64,000 nucleotides of DNA from Lota lota (taxonomy: Eukaryota; Chordata; Actinopteri; Gadiformes; Lotidae), in assembly GCA_026745465.1 (NCBI GenBank), contig JACYXH010000363.1, forward strand, positions 1,573,501 through 1,637,500. Reading direction: 5' to 3'. This document shows positions 25,431-36,653 of the stretch, one piece after another. The notes under the pieces are model-generated. The model was not told where the DNA came from and searched no databases. It was given only the letters and a program-made list of their open reading frames with translations. Within the stretch, counting starts at the first letter, position 1, and each line of letters opens with the position of its first letter. The translations under genes were made by a program, and so were the position numbers.

Positions 25431-25619
25431 AGATGTGTGTGTATGTGTATCATGCATGTCGTCATGGTTCCTGTCTATAACATGTTATGACAGTCTGGGT
25501 ATTCACTGCTAATCAGTACACAGCTACACACGGTACAGGTTAGCATGTTAGCATGTTAGTGTTTGTGGGACATCATGGGTTGTTTGGAGTGAACACAACA
25601 GTGGAACTGATGGACATAC

Positions 25620-25656
25620 CTTTGGTAGCAAGGCGGACACAGTTGATCTTAGTTTC
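25620..25656 (-). CDS. ptprt: ptprt 37-nt linker exon
   Basis: A 37-nt exon, phase 0 to phase 1, lying alone between two long introns, with acceptor CTACAG and donor GTATGT. It encodes ETKINCVRLATK plus the first base of a glycine codon, which is the expected size and content of the short exon that follows the fourth FN3 repeat in this family. The upstream exon ends ...SRANG, giving the conserved ANG-ETKINCV junction. The pre-mRNA upstream of the acceptor is a long interrupted (CU)n tract. Although tiny, its identity is secure because size, phase, splice signals and residues all match. Confidence 0.95.
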
Positions 25657-25660
25657 CTGT

Positions 25661-25692
25661 AGAGAGAGAGAGAGTGAGAGATAGAGAGTATT

Positions 25693-25727
<35 letters not shown>

Positions 25728-25728
25728 C
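25661..25728. repeat. (GA)n-rich tract at the acceptor of the 37-nt exon
   Basis: GAGAGAGAGAG begins five bases from the exon edge (CTGTA between). With short interruptions it runs to 25728. In the pre-mRNA it is a CU-rich tract ending CUACAG at the exon. Confidence 0.93.
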
Positions 25729-26179
25729 ATGTTAGAACCTGAGAGACAAAGTCAGCAAGTCATTGAGTTTGACTTTGAAACAATTTAGTGCATTTCGTTT
25801 TCTGACCAATTAACTTCATTTGCTGGTGCAGTAAAGTGATTTGACCAATCAAACACAAAGATTTCTATATCCCCTGCCTGTTGCTTTAAGATCATTGGAC
25901 AAACACGCTGACAGTTATTCACCCAATGGGAGAGCCCTACCTGAGCCAGTAAAGCACCTAATTATTCCAAACTAATCACACACTAGTTTAATATTACAGA
26001 CAGCACGCAGAGTTAGTGAACTTTCTCTACTTTTTAAAACTTTCTTTCTTTCTAACCTCGTGTACTTGTTCATCCACCCTTCCTCTCATCCGGCTTCCAG
26101 TCTGTAGTCATTCTCTCTCCCTTGCACTCTCTCTCTCTGTGTGAACCTGTGTGTGTATGTGTGTGTGGCTGTTTGCATC

Positions 26180-26213
<34 letters not shown>

Positions 26214-26889
26214 TGTGTGTGTGTCTGTAGTCGTTTTATGTGCGGAGCGACCACTAATTGGCACAATGATGGCAGATAAGAGACTGAAGCCACACTGATG
26301 TCAAGTTCTCTCGCCCAGAGAGAGATAAAGAGACAGAGAAAGATTGAGAGAGATAATAATAGAGAGAGAGATATACATATAGTGATGATGGAGAGATAAA
26401 GAGAATGAGAGGAAGAGAATAGAGAGACAGGAAGGGAAGAGAGAAATACAGAAAGTGAGAGAGAGATATAGGTACAGAGGGAGAGAAAGAGAGAGAGATG
26501 TAGGTACAGAGGGAGAGAAAGAGAAGTTACTTCAAACTAGAACAGTTTATTTTGGGAGTTTATCTAATTTCCGTTCTAATCTGTAACACAATCGGGACAC
26601 ACACACACACAGACACACACAATGACCGCTTATGTAATTGGTAAATTAGGTTTTGTCAGAGTGGAGATTATGACATGGAAAGAAATGTTTATAAAAATGT
26701 ACATACAATTTAGAGAGAGAGACAGAGAGACATAGAGAGAAAGAGACAGAGAGAGTGAGAGAGAGAGAGAAAGAGAGCGAGAGAGAGAAAGAGAGGGACA
26801 GAGCGAGAGAGGGTGAGAGAGAGAGAAGCAGAGAGAGTGACAGAGAGTGAGAGCAAGAGAGAACGAGAGAGACAGAGAGAGACAGAGAG

Positions 26890-27557
26890 ATATAGTGAGC
26901 AAATAACCCAATCCCAAACCCAAAGCCTCACGACCAGAATTAACATACAGACAAAATTAGACTCCACCACATTACATCAAACCAGAAACAAATATCACTT
27001 AAAAGCACAATGCAATGATATCTGGCCCTAAAACAATGTTAGGTGTAGCAGAGTACCTAAGCACAGTGACTGTTAAACAAACAGAGAACCAGCTAAACCA
27101 ATTACAGGCTCAGTGAGCACAACTGAAGACGTCAAGAAGGTGAGGTGGAGACAGAGCTCCACTTCCTGACAACAGCCAGTCAAATTCAGCATTATTCCAA
27201 ACACATTCTTTCAGAAATTCTAAGGGTTTAGACCCAAATTGACAGAGTTGCTCAATGAGCTCAGGCTGCCCCAGCTGCTTGGGGAAAAGCCCCAGTGTGG
27301 TACTGGGAGCCCAGTATGCGGCAGCCTGCCACAAGCTGGGGGACAGTGAATGACCCAAACCTGAATTATTCATCACTAACGGTAAAGATATAGACATTTA
27401 AGATAAAGTAATGATGTATAGATTGTTATGTGTTAATTGGTTCTTTTGTTTGGGTTTCATTTTATGTACCTGTTACAATGTTATCATTGTTGTTGTTTTT
27501 CTTCGATGCTTTGGCAATACACACGTTTTTGTAATGCTAATAAAGCAAATTTAATTG

Positions 27558-27561
<4 letters not shown>
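26890..27561 (+). mobile_element. non-LTR retrotransposon 3' end
   Basis: The plus strand contains a decayed C-terminal ORF fragment with LPQLLGEKPQC, and after a frame change AAACHKLGDSE, which resembles a LINE ORF2 end from fish genomes. An AT-rich 3' UTR follows with a polyadenylation-like AATAAAG at the very end (GCTAATAAAGCAAATTTAAT), then a (GA)n microsatellite. The 5' boundary is uncertain; similarity may begin near 26890 or only near 27050. The clade cannot be named by eye. Confidence 0.6.
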
Positions 27562-27601
<40 letters not shown>

Positions 27602-27705
27602 GAGGGAGAGATAGATAGATAGAGAGGGAGAGAGATAGATCAAGAAAAAGTGAGAGAGAAAGAGAGAGAGAGAGAAAGAGAGAGAGAAAGGGAGAAGGAG
27701 AGAGT
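27562..27705. repeat. (GA)n microsatellite at the LINE 3' terminus
   Basis: GA repeats with GGGA and GATA interruptions start exactly where the LINE tail ends. Confidence 0.93.
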
Positions 27706-28874
27706 CTTTGATCACTTGTATGGACGGGTGATGGCAGTTCTCTGAGAGCTAAACTCCATTTTGTTACGAATAAATCGCCAACAACCATTTAACAACAACC
27801 ACCAAGTATTACTGGCCAATGGATAAAGCTAATTAATTCTGGATAGCGTTGCAAATCTTTTTAAATTATAGATGGAAACATCTGATAATATAAAAGCACA
27901 GTCTGATTAACATTAGAGAACATTTATTCCACAAAGCATTAATAACGTTATTTCTTAACAGAACAAATCTCTGGCTCCAAGCAATGTCTTCAAAGAATGA
28001 ACAAAGCGACAGAAGTCAGCTATAGACATTTGGAGCTCAGCTATCTAGCATTATGAGTCAATCTTGATACAGGGAGGCACATTTGGTTGCTAGGCAACCA
28101 CAACAATTTGGAAGTGTTGAGTGCAAAGTTAACACAAGAAGCCATTTTCCACATAACCAAATAGCAAAACATGACATATTCCTTATATAGTTGAGTCGAT
28201 TGAGGAACGGCCTCTATATACAAACTACACATCTGCGATCAACTCAAATATCCGGCCATTGATGCAACCGCACAGGTTTGGTTAAACTAGCTAATGTTAT
28301 AATTTCAGAGCAGGGCTTGGAGAGCTAATTATTCATACTGTATATCAAGTTTTTCTAATATTGGAAAAGATCTTCATAGATTTGTTTATTATTTCATTAT
28401 TTGGCACAATTCAGCTTTTGTATTATAATTTGATTTTATGTGTTATATTTGTGGATGCTAATAAACACCGTCATTTCATTAATTTAATCTTCCTTAAGAA
28501 TGAATTATCCGATAATAAAAACAACATATGTGGTCTGATTTTATCATTTTAATTCATATTTTAATTGTAATCTTGTTTATTGATTTAACCAAATTTTTAT
28601 TTAATATGTGAGTATAAATAAAGTGTTGTGTTTTTTGGGAACAGAAATTAGATTAAAGAGCCAACTAACCCACTTTCAGCTGTAATTCTAATACTATGAG
28701 ATTCAAAACAATGTGTTTTGGGTTGAGAGAAAGAGGGGGGCGCCGGGCGTGTTATCCACATGGTTATGACCCACGCCAACTTTGTGTTATTTTAATATTG
28801 TCGTTGTGTATGAACTTTACAATGAGCAATGTTGAACACGAAATGCGCCATTCACCGTAGCATTATACTACAGG

Positions 28875-29150
28875 TGTCTGGGAGGCCTAACCCTCACTAG
28901 GACACGGCTATTAAATAAACCACTGTACAGACGGAGCTTCACCATCCACACACACATTAGCGTTAGACTATGTGTATCCGGGAAGCCTAACCCTCACTCG
29001 GACGAGGACATTAAATAAACCGCTGCTCAGACAGAGCTTCACCATCCACACACACTGTGGCGTTATACTATAAGTGTACGAAAAGCTACACTTTCTCTCG
29101 GACGCCGCGGCCAACCTCTGCCCATACAGAGCTCCACACGTCCACACACA
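28875..29150. repeat. ~115-bp direct repeat, about 2.5 copies
   Basis: Shared phrases CCTAACCCTCACT, GGACATTAAATAAACC and GAGCTTCACCATCCACACAC appear at about 28886-28960 and 29000-29055. A diverged third unit with CAGAGCTCCACACGTCCACAC lies near 29120-29150. Confidence 0.8.
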
Positions 29151-29173
29151 CCGCGCCGCCGGTGCCCTTTGGT

Positions 29174-29215
29174 CGTGACGTCTGAATGCCTCGGATAAGG
29201 CACTCAGACGTCACG
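29174..29215. repeat. 17-bp stem hairpin with CRE-like palindrome arms
   Basis: CGTGACGTCTGAATGCC (29174-29190) pairs with 29199-29215 with one mismatch across an 8-nt loop. Each arm includes TGACGTC. Confidence 0.92.
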
Positions 29216-29872
29216 AAAAGCGCCACCTGCGTTAGCAACAGAGTGGAACGTTCACATAGTGTTTTGGGGAGAACAGCAAAAACAAGATTTTACTCCTTTT
29301 TTTTAATTGGGGTAACAGGTACGATATGAAAGAGATTACTATGTTGACGATCATATTACCACGTTTAAAACGAAAAAAAAAGTTTGGATTCACTGGCTCT
29401 TTAAGACCTAATGCTTGCCTATAATCTAAGTGCCCTTGAAAATGACACTGAGTTTTAATCATCCCTTATTTAATCAGTAATGGAAGCTGGTCTCAGTCTC
29501 CCTGTAGAATATAGAATCATTCTAAATATATGTTCTCCATTTGAATGTGTGTTTTGAGTAAAGTATTCAGGTCAAAGTCACTCTTAGTCCTGATTTTCCT
29601 CATCAGGGGGCAGAGAATTATACATTGATGTCTATTTGTCATGCATGAATCACCTGGCTACGGTGGCTGCGTGGGCACACTTGTTTTCCCATTTGCTTCT
29701 CAACCTCCCGCCCCCTGACCCATACAAATTACACACTGATTGGATTGGCTGGGATCCAATCAAATCAGGATGTCTGATATGACTAGATTAAGACGTAGAC
29801 ACACACAATAACACACACAGACACACACACATAGGCATGACCACAGGAACACACATAGGTTCATGCACACAG

Positions 29873-29913
<41 letters not shown>

Positions 29914-30290
29914 CATCAATACAAAATGACATACACTGATACATACCCAATACACACACACACACACGTTATATCTCTGTTGAGTTGCATTCTGGGACAG
30001 CATTCTGGGAGGGGGAGGATATAACATCACGGCAGCAGCTCTGCTTGCCAAAAGGAGTTACCGTGGTTACGAAGGTGGAAAATTAAAGTAGTACTCTGAG
30101 GATTTCACTGCGATACGGAGATTGGAAAAGTGACTTTGTCTCGGGAATGAGGGATAAGGGGTGTTGTTCATTTGCTGATGGTTTAAAGTTCGCACAAACA
30201 CAGGATACTGAGAGGTACACAGTCAAATGTACTGTAGTATCTGTGTAGTGTCCTGCTTTGATAAACACACAAACACAGACACATGCACAA

Positions 30291-30336
<46 letters not shown>
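30291..30336. repeat. (CA)n microsatellite
   Basis: About 23 repeats, 310 bp from the donor of the 286-nt exon. Confidence 0.97.
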
Positions 30337-30339
<3 letters not shown>

Positions 30340-30650
30340 ACACATGTTTTGCTACTAGGCCTGTCTATGGTCTTTTGAGTACTTCACCTATTTAAGATCT
30401 TTGGCTCACAACAACCATATAGACTTAGAAAAAGACACTGTCTTGCATAAAGGCACTTGGGTTCTGCTTTAGTATAGATTACCAGAAAACTCCTAGTCGA
30501 AGTAGAAGTAAATGTTTCTTGCTGAATGACTATATAAACACAGGACTTTTTTGAGGAGGCAAAATTTAAATCCATAGATGTGAACTACAAACGCCACAGT
30601 CGTGAGGTGACCGCGGCGGCGGTGTTAGGTTCTTCGTCATGTTTACCCAC

Positions 30651-30936
30651 CCCGTTGGCGCGGCTGATGGCTTGGTAGTAGACGCTGTAGCTCTTGGCCG
30701 GGGAGAGGGGGGGATTGGAGAAGCCCCCGTAGCTCTTGTTGTCGCCCACGGTGAAGGCTGTGGGCGCCGTCATGCTGGAGGGCGGCAGCTCTGCCGCCAT
30801 GTAGTACGCCGAGTCCAACGCAGAGGCGTTCCGGAAGCTGACTGGAGCCGAGAAACAGGCTGGGGCGCTGGTACCATCGCCGGCGGCCCGGCGAGATTTA
30901 GACTTACGCTCCTCCTTCACCACCAGCTGGTAGGAG
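30651..30936 (-). CDS. ptprt: ptprt exon: body of FN3 repeat 4 with processing region
   Basis: 286 nt, phase 2 to phase 0, acceptor TGCTAG, donor GTGGGT. The frame reads [20 protein letters not shown], then [38 protein letters not shown] and [16 protein letters not shown], ending SRANG. This is the membrane-proximal extracellular region. R2B receptors are cut here by proprotein convertases, and the basic KSKSRR cluster sits at the expected place, although it has K rather than R at P4. Two sequons (NAS, NKS) are visible. Between RRAA and CFS the exon has a GDGTSAPA-like stretch that looks a few residues longer than I recall for mammalian PTPRT. The exon is GC-rich. Confidence 0.96.
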
Positions 30937-31019
30937 CTAGCAACACAAGAACATACACAATGATTGGTATCTGGGACCATTCAGTCACTTACATGCGTGT
31001 CATGAAGCAACAGGTACTG

Positions 31020-31130
31020 GTTGGGGGGCAGTTTTGCTCAAAGGATGCCCATAGGTAGACTGGGGACAATAGGTAGACTGGGGACATTAGGAGTCAAACC
31101 CTTTCGGCTAGGAGTCAAATACTCCTAGCC
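31020..31130 (-). mobile_element. SINE remnant
   Basis: TTTTGCTCAAAGGATGCC and a duplicated AGGTAGACTGGGGACA followed by 'GGAGTCAAACCC' match, in reverse, the head and body of the tRNA-derived SINEs elsewhere in the window. A small 17-18-bp duplication lies inside. Confidence 0.55.
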
Positions 31131-32530
31131 AAATACAAAAAAAAATAAAAAATAGATACAACAATTTAAATACAAAATTAACATTGTCAATAATATGTGA
31201 TCGATGCTTGTTTGTTTGTTTGTTTCATTCTTATGTATTAATGCGCAATCTTTGTTTTGAGGTGTATGTGTGTGAGTGTGCGTGTGTGTTTGTGTGTGAG
31301 AAGCTTCATGTTAATGTGTGTGTGTTTGTGTGTGTAAGAAGCTTCATGTTAATGTGTGTGTGTATATGTCTGTGTGTGGAAGACGATTCATGTCAAAGTG
31401 TACATGTCTTTGTGTGTGTGTGCTTCATGGCTAAATGGGGACGGTGTTGTGAGGTCCTTCATCCTCCTCAGACCGGTCCTCACATCGACACATAATCAGG
31501 AAAGTGTGTTGCAGCCAATTATCCCCCAGCCAATTGGCCGCTTTCAGAAAACATAAAAAAACATAAAAGAGATAATTACTGATGACCAAAGAACGTACCC
31601 ACGCCTCCCACCTCTCTCTATTCTCATGTTTATCTCTCTCTCTTTCCATTCTCCTCTCTCTTCTTCATGATTTCCTTCTCCCTCCTTCTCTTCCTCTCCT
31701 TTCTCACTTCCAATCCTTTCTTTCTGTCTCCCCATGTCTCTCGCCCCCCTGGTGAGGGTCTATATCATACAAATGGTGTTAAGAGGCAGCAGCATGTAAA
31801 CTACAGCACAGAGATGGGCCACAATTACCTTAAACCATTAATGAGTGTGTGTGTATGTGTGTGTATGTGTGTGTGTGTCTGTCTGTATGTGTGTAGAAAT
31901 GTGTTAATGCGTATGTTTTTGTTTCATCTCTGTTGTATGAATGGATGCAAATGTTTCCATGTCTGTGCATGGGTTATTAAGCATGTGTGTGTGTGTGTGT
32001 GTGTTAGTATTCATGTTTTATATGTATGCCTGTTTCCATATGCATGTTTGCATTAGCGGGAATATTAATGTCTATGAATACATTTAGAGACAGACTCATG
32101 TATGTTTGCATGTATGCACACAAGTCTGCATGAGTGTGTGTGTTTGTGTGTGTGTGTGCATGTATGTGTGTTCAGACCATCCTCTCTAAGCGTCCCTCTC
32201 AGAGCTCCAGAAGGGCTCTTATCTTATTAAAGATCCAGCATGAAATCCAGCTCTTCTCTCCAAAGTTCAGCTCACATTAAAATGTGTTCGCTTCCTCCAA
32301 GATCAACTCCCAGCCTGCCTAATAAAACTCAATCTAATCACCTTGGCTGATTATGTTCAAATCAACTTAAAAGTCAGGCTGAGACCAATTAAAACATGTA
32401 CGATCAATAGGTGAGCAGCTCCAAGTTTGATGATCTAGAATGATTAATAACAATAATAACTTAGCGATGCAACAGACTGAACTTGTGTAGATGCATATAA
32501 TTAAGGAGCAGGTCGGTGGTTAGGGGATCT

Positions 32531-32845
32531 AAATGGTAAATGGACTGCATATATTGTGTGCTATTCATACCCGTTTGTCCACTTAAAGTGCTTTGCAATT
32601 AGCGCCTCAAATACGCACAATCATATGTTGACGCCCCCGTCGGCATATGAATGTGTGTTTGTGAGGCACTAATTGTCAACCCAAGCAAGGCAGCAGCCAG
32701 CTCATCAAGGTAGTTGTTTGCAGATAGGGTTAGGTGTCTTGCTCAGGGAAACCTCAACACTAAGCTTTGAGCTGGGAATCAAACCAGCAACCTTCGGATT
32801 GCAAGGCCACCTGCTTTACATCCTGACCCACTGCCACCCCGAGCC
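32531..32845 (-). mobile_element. tRNA-derived SINE, near full length
   Basis: Read on the minus strand it starts GGGGTGGCAGTGGGTCAGGA and has a B-box GGTTTGATTCC (plus 32774-32784). The body carries CTGAGCAAGACACCTAACCC, and the tail reads AGCACTTTAAGTGG then ATGCAGTCCATTTACCATTT. This head-body-tail order is the familiar tRNA-SINE pattern of teleosts. Length about 315 bp. Confidence 0.85.
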
Positions 32846-33977
32846 ATTGCCACCCAATCTGTTCTTCTACCCTGCAGACAGGGCTGCGGACCGTGGGAAT
32901 CAAACCCCCAACCCGAACGCCTAACCTGACTGAACCTGCCGATCCTGCCGGATGGGAGTGCAGGGCGGCTGAAGGAATCAGGAGTAATACGATGTGTAGG
33001 ATTAATAAAGGAACAACAGAAAAGAGACAGGGAGAGCAGCAGGTCTCCCCTCAAGGCTCATTGGAAACAACATCCGTTCTATTTTACAGTTTTCTATTTT
33101 CACAGAGCCAGGAGTGATCGGCTGTAAGATACCCTGAGGAGGTTTTGGAAATTAACGGCAAACTTTTGACCCATGCTCGCAGCGGCTTTTGAAAACTCAT
33201 TTATTAGACGCCAACTTGTCACTACACGTACCCTCCCTCCAACTTCCCCTCCCACCACAGAATTATGTTCTCCCTGATTCCAATTAAATGGATGGAAACA
33301 CACGTTCAGAGTGAACTTTTAATTAATACACACTCTGACTTAAACAATGTGTGCCCTTTCAGAAGGAAAACCAACATGTGTGCGTTTGTGTGGCTTTGTG
33401 TGATTTAGTGGTTTGTGTGTGTGTGCTTGACTCGCATACCGGATTGCCTGTGCAGGTGCCTGTGTGTCCATGCATGTGTATGTAGGTTAGTGTATTTGTG
33501 TGCACAGACTTGTCATGAGTGTCAAATCATTTGTCAAAACTCAATGTAACAATTACCCCAGAAATACGTGCTCCCAAAAAGCTGCTTCTTTTTTAAGTCA
33601 GTGTGTCAACAATCCATTGGAGGTTAATCTCCACTCTCCTAAAGCCGCTAAGCAGCATTTTCCAAGTCAGCGGACAGGAAGTATCAAATTACTGACAGGA
33701 AGTCAAGCTTGTCACCTCTTCCCTCCCTCATATCAACAACCACACAAGGATATCAAGTAAGAGTGATGGAGTTGAAGAGTGAGGAGGGGAGAGGAGGGGA
33801 GAGGAGAGGAAAGGAAAGGAAAGGAGAGGAAGGGAGAAGAGACGAGAAGGAGTGTAGGGTGCAGATGGAATGACAGATGAAGCGGTAAACATAAGAGGTA
33901 AAGAAAGATAAGTAAAGAGATTAGCAGAGGTAAACCGTCAATGCTTAGACGGCAGGACATGACGTCATGGGGCGTAC

Positions 33978-34080
33978 CTGACGGGCGCGCCACGTGATTG
34001 GGCGGGCTTCAGCAGCAGGGTGATGGTGGTGTCAGTCTCGTTCAGCGGCGCCTCAGACTCGTACTCCGGCATCAGAGGGG
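33978..34080 (-). CDS. ptprt: ptprt exon: start of FN3 repeat 4
   Basis: 103 nt, phase 1 to phase 2, acceptor CCCATCAG, donor GTACGC. Conceptual translation across the junctions gives [19 protein letters not shown], then a leucine-rich strand [13 protein letters not shown]. This is the membrane-proximal FN3-like repeat of R2B receptor phosphatases, with PLNETDTT (sequon NET) and KPAQSRGAP as the conserved signature. The exon is shorter than the usual ORF-calling limit and was located by extending the family alignment through intron phase. Both neighbouring junctions restore conserved residues, which fixes the boundaries. Confidence 0.95.
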
Positions 34081-34114
34081 CTGATGGGGAAAATAAATGC
34101 ATATTAACACTGCA

Positions 34115-34445
34115 GGTTTGACATCACTGTACTACATTCACAGGATAACATCGCACATCAACCTAACAGTATGACATCACATGTGACATCCCAATGCGGC
34201 ATCACAGTATGACATAACAGAATGCCATCATAGTAGGATATCTTGGTGTGACATCACATGATTACATCACAGGGTGACATCACAGTATTAAATCATAGCG
34301 TTACATCATAGTACAACAGTACGGTGTAACATCATTGTTATACATTGCAGTGTGTGTGTGTGTGTCTGTGTGTGGTTGTGTGTGACATCATGGCGCAACA
34401 TCTCACGTGACATCACTTTGACATCACGCTGTGATGTCATAAGAG
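34115..34445. repeat. degenerate TGACATCAC tandem array
   Basis: Phrases GACATCAC, TGACATCACAGTATGACAT and GTAACATCAT recur about every 14-16 bp for 20 or so imperfect units, starting only 35 bp upstream of the ptprt 103-nt exon in transcript sense. It resembles the array at 3930-4195. Confidence 0.75.
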
Positions 34446-35439
34446 AAGTGGTAATCTGTACCACCCACAAGGCATTGTAGGTTAGCATTTTATTTTATTA
34501 CAGTATTAATTATGATATCATAGGGTATTCATTTTACTACTGCGGCTCCATTTCAGTTTTGACAACGTGTATATCGATTTTCCTACAAGCTATGTGACAG
34601 TGAATATCGTACATAGTTTTATCTGCGATGTGAAAACAAATAGCGTTTCAGTAATGTCTTCCCTCTTTCCTTTGCGGTTATGAATTGTATACAGTCCTTG
34701 GATTTTTTATTTATTTATTTAATAATAAGGTTGTCCTTGGTGCTAGAGTGCTGCCATAATGCTCTCACCTCAGGTGAGTTAGGGACCATCATAAAGAGCT
34801 GAGAGGCAGCGTTCCTCAGACACCTCTTAAAGCTCCCAGCCACAGCAGAGTGCATCTGCTTACGCCACAGAAGCCAAACAGATTGATGTGGCATTTAGGA
34901 AAATCACACAACAGTCAAACACCTCCCTCCTCCTCCTCCTACGCCTGCTCCTTCAATCACTCCCCTCCGTCTGTCTCTCCCTCTGTCAACTCCATTTAAT
35001 TTATCTTTTTAATCCTTTGTTCTTGGGGGGGAGATAACAAAGATAGTGGCTGGCGTGGTATTTAGGATGGGGAAGATGCAAAAAAAAACTATTTTATTTA
35101 TTTATTTTAATTCACAGATGCTAACACGTCGCCACACGCCACAGAGGGAAAAGGCCAGGAGGACTCAGCTGTCAGAGTGAGAGACAGGCTGACGGACAGC
35201 CGTTTAAATGCTAATGTGCTAGCAGAGGCGACCCGAATAGCACAGAATGCTAACAGTCAGCACCGCCACGATTCGGCAGTTGGGAGTTACATGCCAGGGG
35301 GTCAAGGGTCACAACAGCTGTTTAGAATATTGGATTAGATATGGTGTTGGATAACATATTGTTACATGATGTTGATTCTGTTCTATGCCCCCCTCCTGTA
35401 CAGAATAACAGATTGACTTTGATGTCATCACTGGCTGCG

Positions 35440-35620
35440 TTACTATTTATAAGAAACTTTAATCCAAAGCAATCGACAGTGAATTATTTTTGTACATACA
35501 TGTCATGAAAGAGAAGGGAGTGATTAGGCTATTTTACTCAGGGATGCTTACAGGTTAGGCTGTGGACTTGGATGAATCTTTCAGCTGAGGTCAAACACCC
35601 TAACGAACTAGAGTATCCGT
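35440..35620 (-). mobile_element. SINE remnant
   Basis: AAGAAACTTTAATCCAAAGC (decayed tail) with later GTCATGAAAGAGAAGGGAGTGA and TCAGGGATGC phrases in the reverse order expected for the local SINE family. Strongly diverged. Confidence 0.4.
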
Positions 35621-36653
35621 CATGGGATTGTTTTCCAGTTCCATTCCCTGTTATGCCGCATTTAACCTGGGACTGTTAAAACACATGAAATAACCTTCAG
35701 AAATATTATTGTTTTGTTCGTCTTGTGCCGTCGGTGGATCCCTGTCTGTCCAGATGGGGTCTTGCTCAATTGCTCTAGGGCAGTGTAGCATGCTGCTGTT
35801 GCCAGCTGCTCTGCATCACTTTACACGCCTGGTCACATGAATGCATGTGGTCACATGACTGCTGCGATGTCATGACTTGTGAGCGCGACACACTACACGG
35901 ACGAGTTTTATCGGCAGATTAACGACTTGGCTATCAGAGCATAGCTATTCAAGTCTCAGAAAAACATATGTTGATCACGATATGAGTGAAACAAACTGCT
36001 TATTATGCATTCCTATATTTTTTATATTTCATACATAACCCAGTAACTTTATTAAGTGACTTAGTCCAATGCGTATATATAGCCATATATGGTGTATATC
36101 AAGGTAGATAGTCAAATCACGTGCATGGGGCTGCGCTTTCATTTGCATAGAGTTAACCAAAGTTCAACTTTCGTCCCACCCTTCACCCTAAGTGAGCTGT
36201 CCCATGATCCTTTGTGCCATGCGTTGATGCATTCAGTACAAAGTGAATGGAGCGTGTTGCCTTTCCGTTGCGGTGCTGCTCAGGAGCTGCACAAGAAGGT
36301 AGCCAAACTGTCAGGGCTTGGTTCTCACTCTGCCAAACCCTGCTGCTGAATATCACCACGGAAACGGTTCAAATGGTTCAATCCAAACAACAGCAACCTC
36401 AGACACAACCGACAGGTAGAGCAGGCAGACAGATTGACAGACACACAGGCAGACTGACTGGCAGGTATAGGCAGACAGGGAGAACAGAAAAGTTGACAGA
36501 TGGTACAGACAGACAGGTAGTTCCTACAGACAGAGAAAAGACAGACAGACAGACAGACAGAGTCAATACAGATTGATAGCGAGGTAGACAAACAGATAGC
36601 AGATAGCCAGATAGCCAGGTTGAAAGAGAGACAGACAGGTATCCCAGGTGTAC

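Larger units (their letters stand above)
12398..25619 (-). other. 13.2-kb ptprt intron
   Basis: No additional exon recognised. In mammals an alternatively included insert has been described between the 37-nt exon and the transmembrane exon; I did not find an equivalent. Contents: CA/GT tracts (12402-12585, 17720-19030), a G/A-rich tract (13670-13735), (AGAGG)n (14839-14940), a 62-bp tandem duplication (15399-15522), a perfect hairpin (15991-16025), AT-rich DNA (16080-16560 and 17140-17580), a minisatellite with a hAT insertion (20739-22350), unremarkable AT-rich DNA (22350-23500), a GT run (23525-23571) and G runs (24300-24325, 25352-25384). Confidence 0.8.
28657..29400. mobile_element. TTAA-flanked DNA transposon candidate (non-autonomous)
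   Basis: Both ends are bounded by TTAA (28653-28656 and 29401-29404). The termini are inverted: AGAGCCAACTAACCC at the left, AGAGCCAGTGAATCC at the right after complementing. The first 7 bp are identical and the rest partly similar. Inside are about three copies of a ~115-bp direct repeat (28875-29105 and a diverged third) and a strong hairpin (29174-29215). TTAA duplications are typical of piggyBac and Kolobok superfamilies; there is no transposase ORF. The 744-bp length suits a MITE-like derivative. Confidence 0.6.
25657..30650 (-). other. 5.0-kb ptprt intron
   Basis: Contains GA/CT and GT runs (26100-26520, 26713-26885), a LINE 3' end (26890-27561) leading into (GA)n (27562-27700), AT-rich DNA (27840-28650), a TTAA-flanked transposon candidate (28657-29400), a CA cluster (29790-29965) and (CA)n (30291-30336). 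No exon seen. Confidence 0.8.
30937..33977 (-). other. 3.0-kb ptprt intron
   Basis: Contains a SINE remnant (31020-31130), GT-rich stretches (31260-31430, 31840-32170), CT-rich DNA (31610-31750), a full SINE (32531-32845) and a GGGGA/GGAAA-type purine tract (33780-33850). No exon seen. Confidence 0.8.
34081..36653 (-). other. 2.6-kb ptprt intron
   Basis: Contains a degenerate TGACATCAC repeat array (34115-34445), AT-rich DNA (34480-34740), unremarkable sequence (34740-35430), a SINE remnant (35440-35620), and a CAGA/GACA-rich stretch (36415-36645) just before the 202-nt exon's donor. No exon seen. Confidence 0.8.

Noticed and set aside
32779-33054. Minus-strand 91-codon ORF
   Set aside because: It overlaps the head of a reversed tRNA-derived SINE and reads through it.
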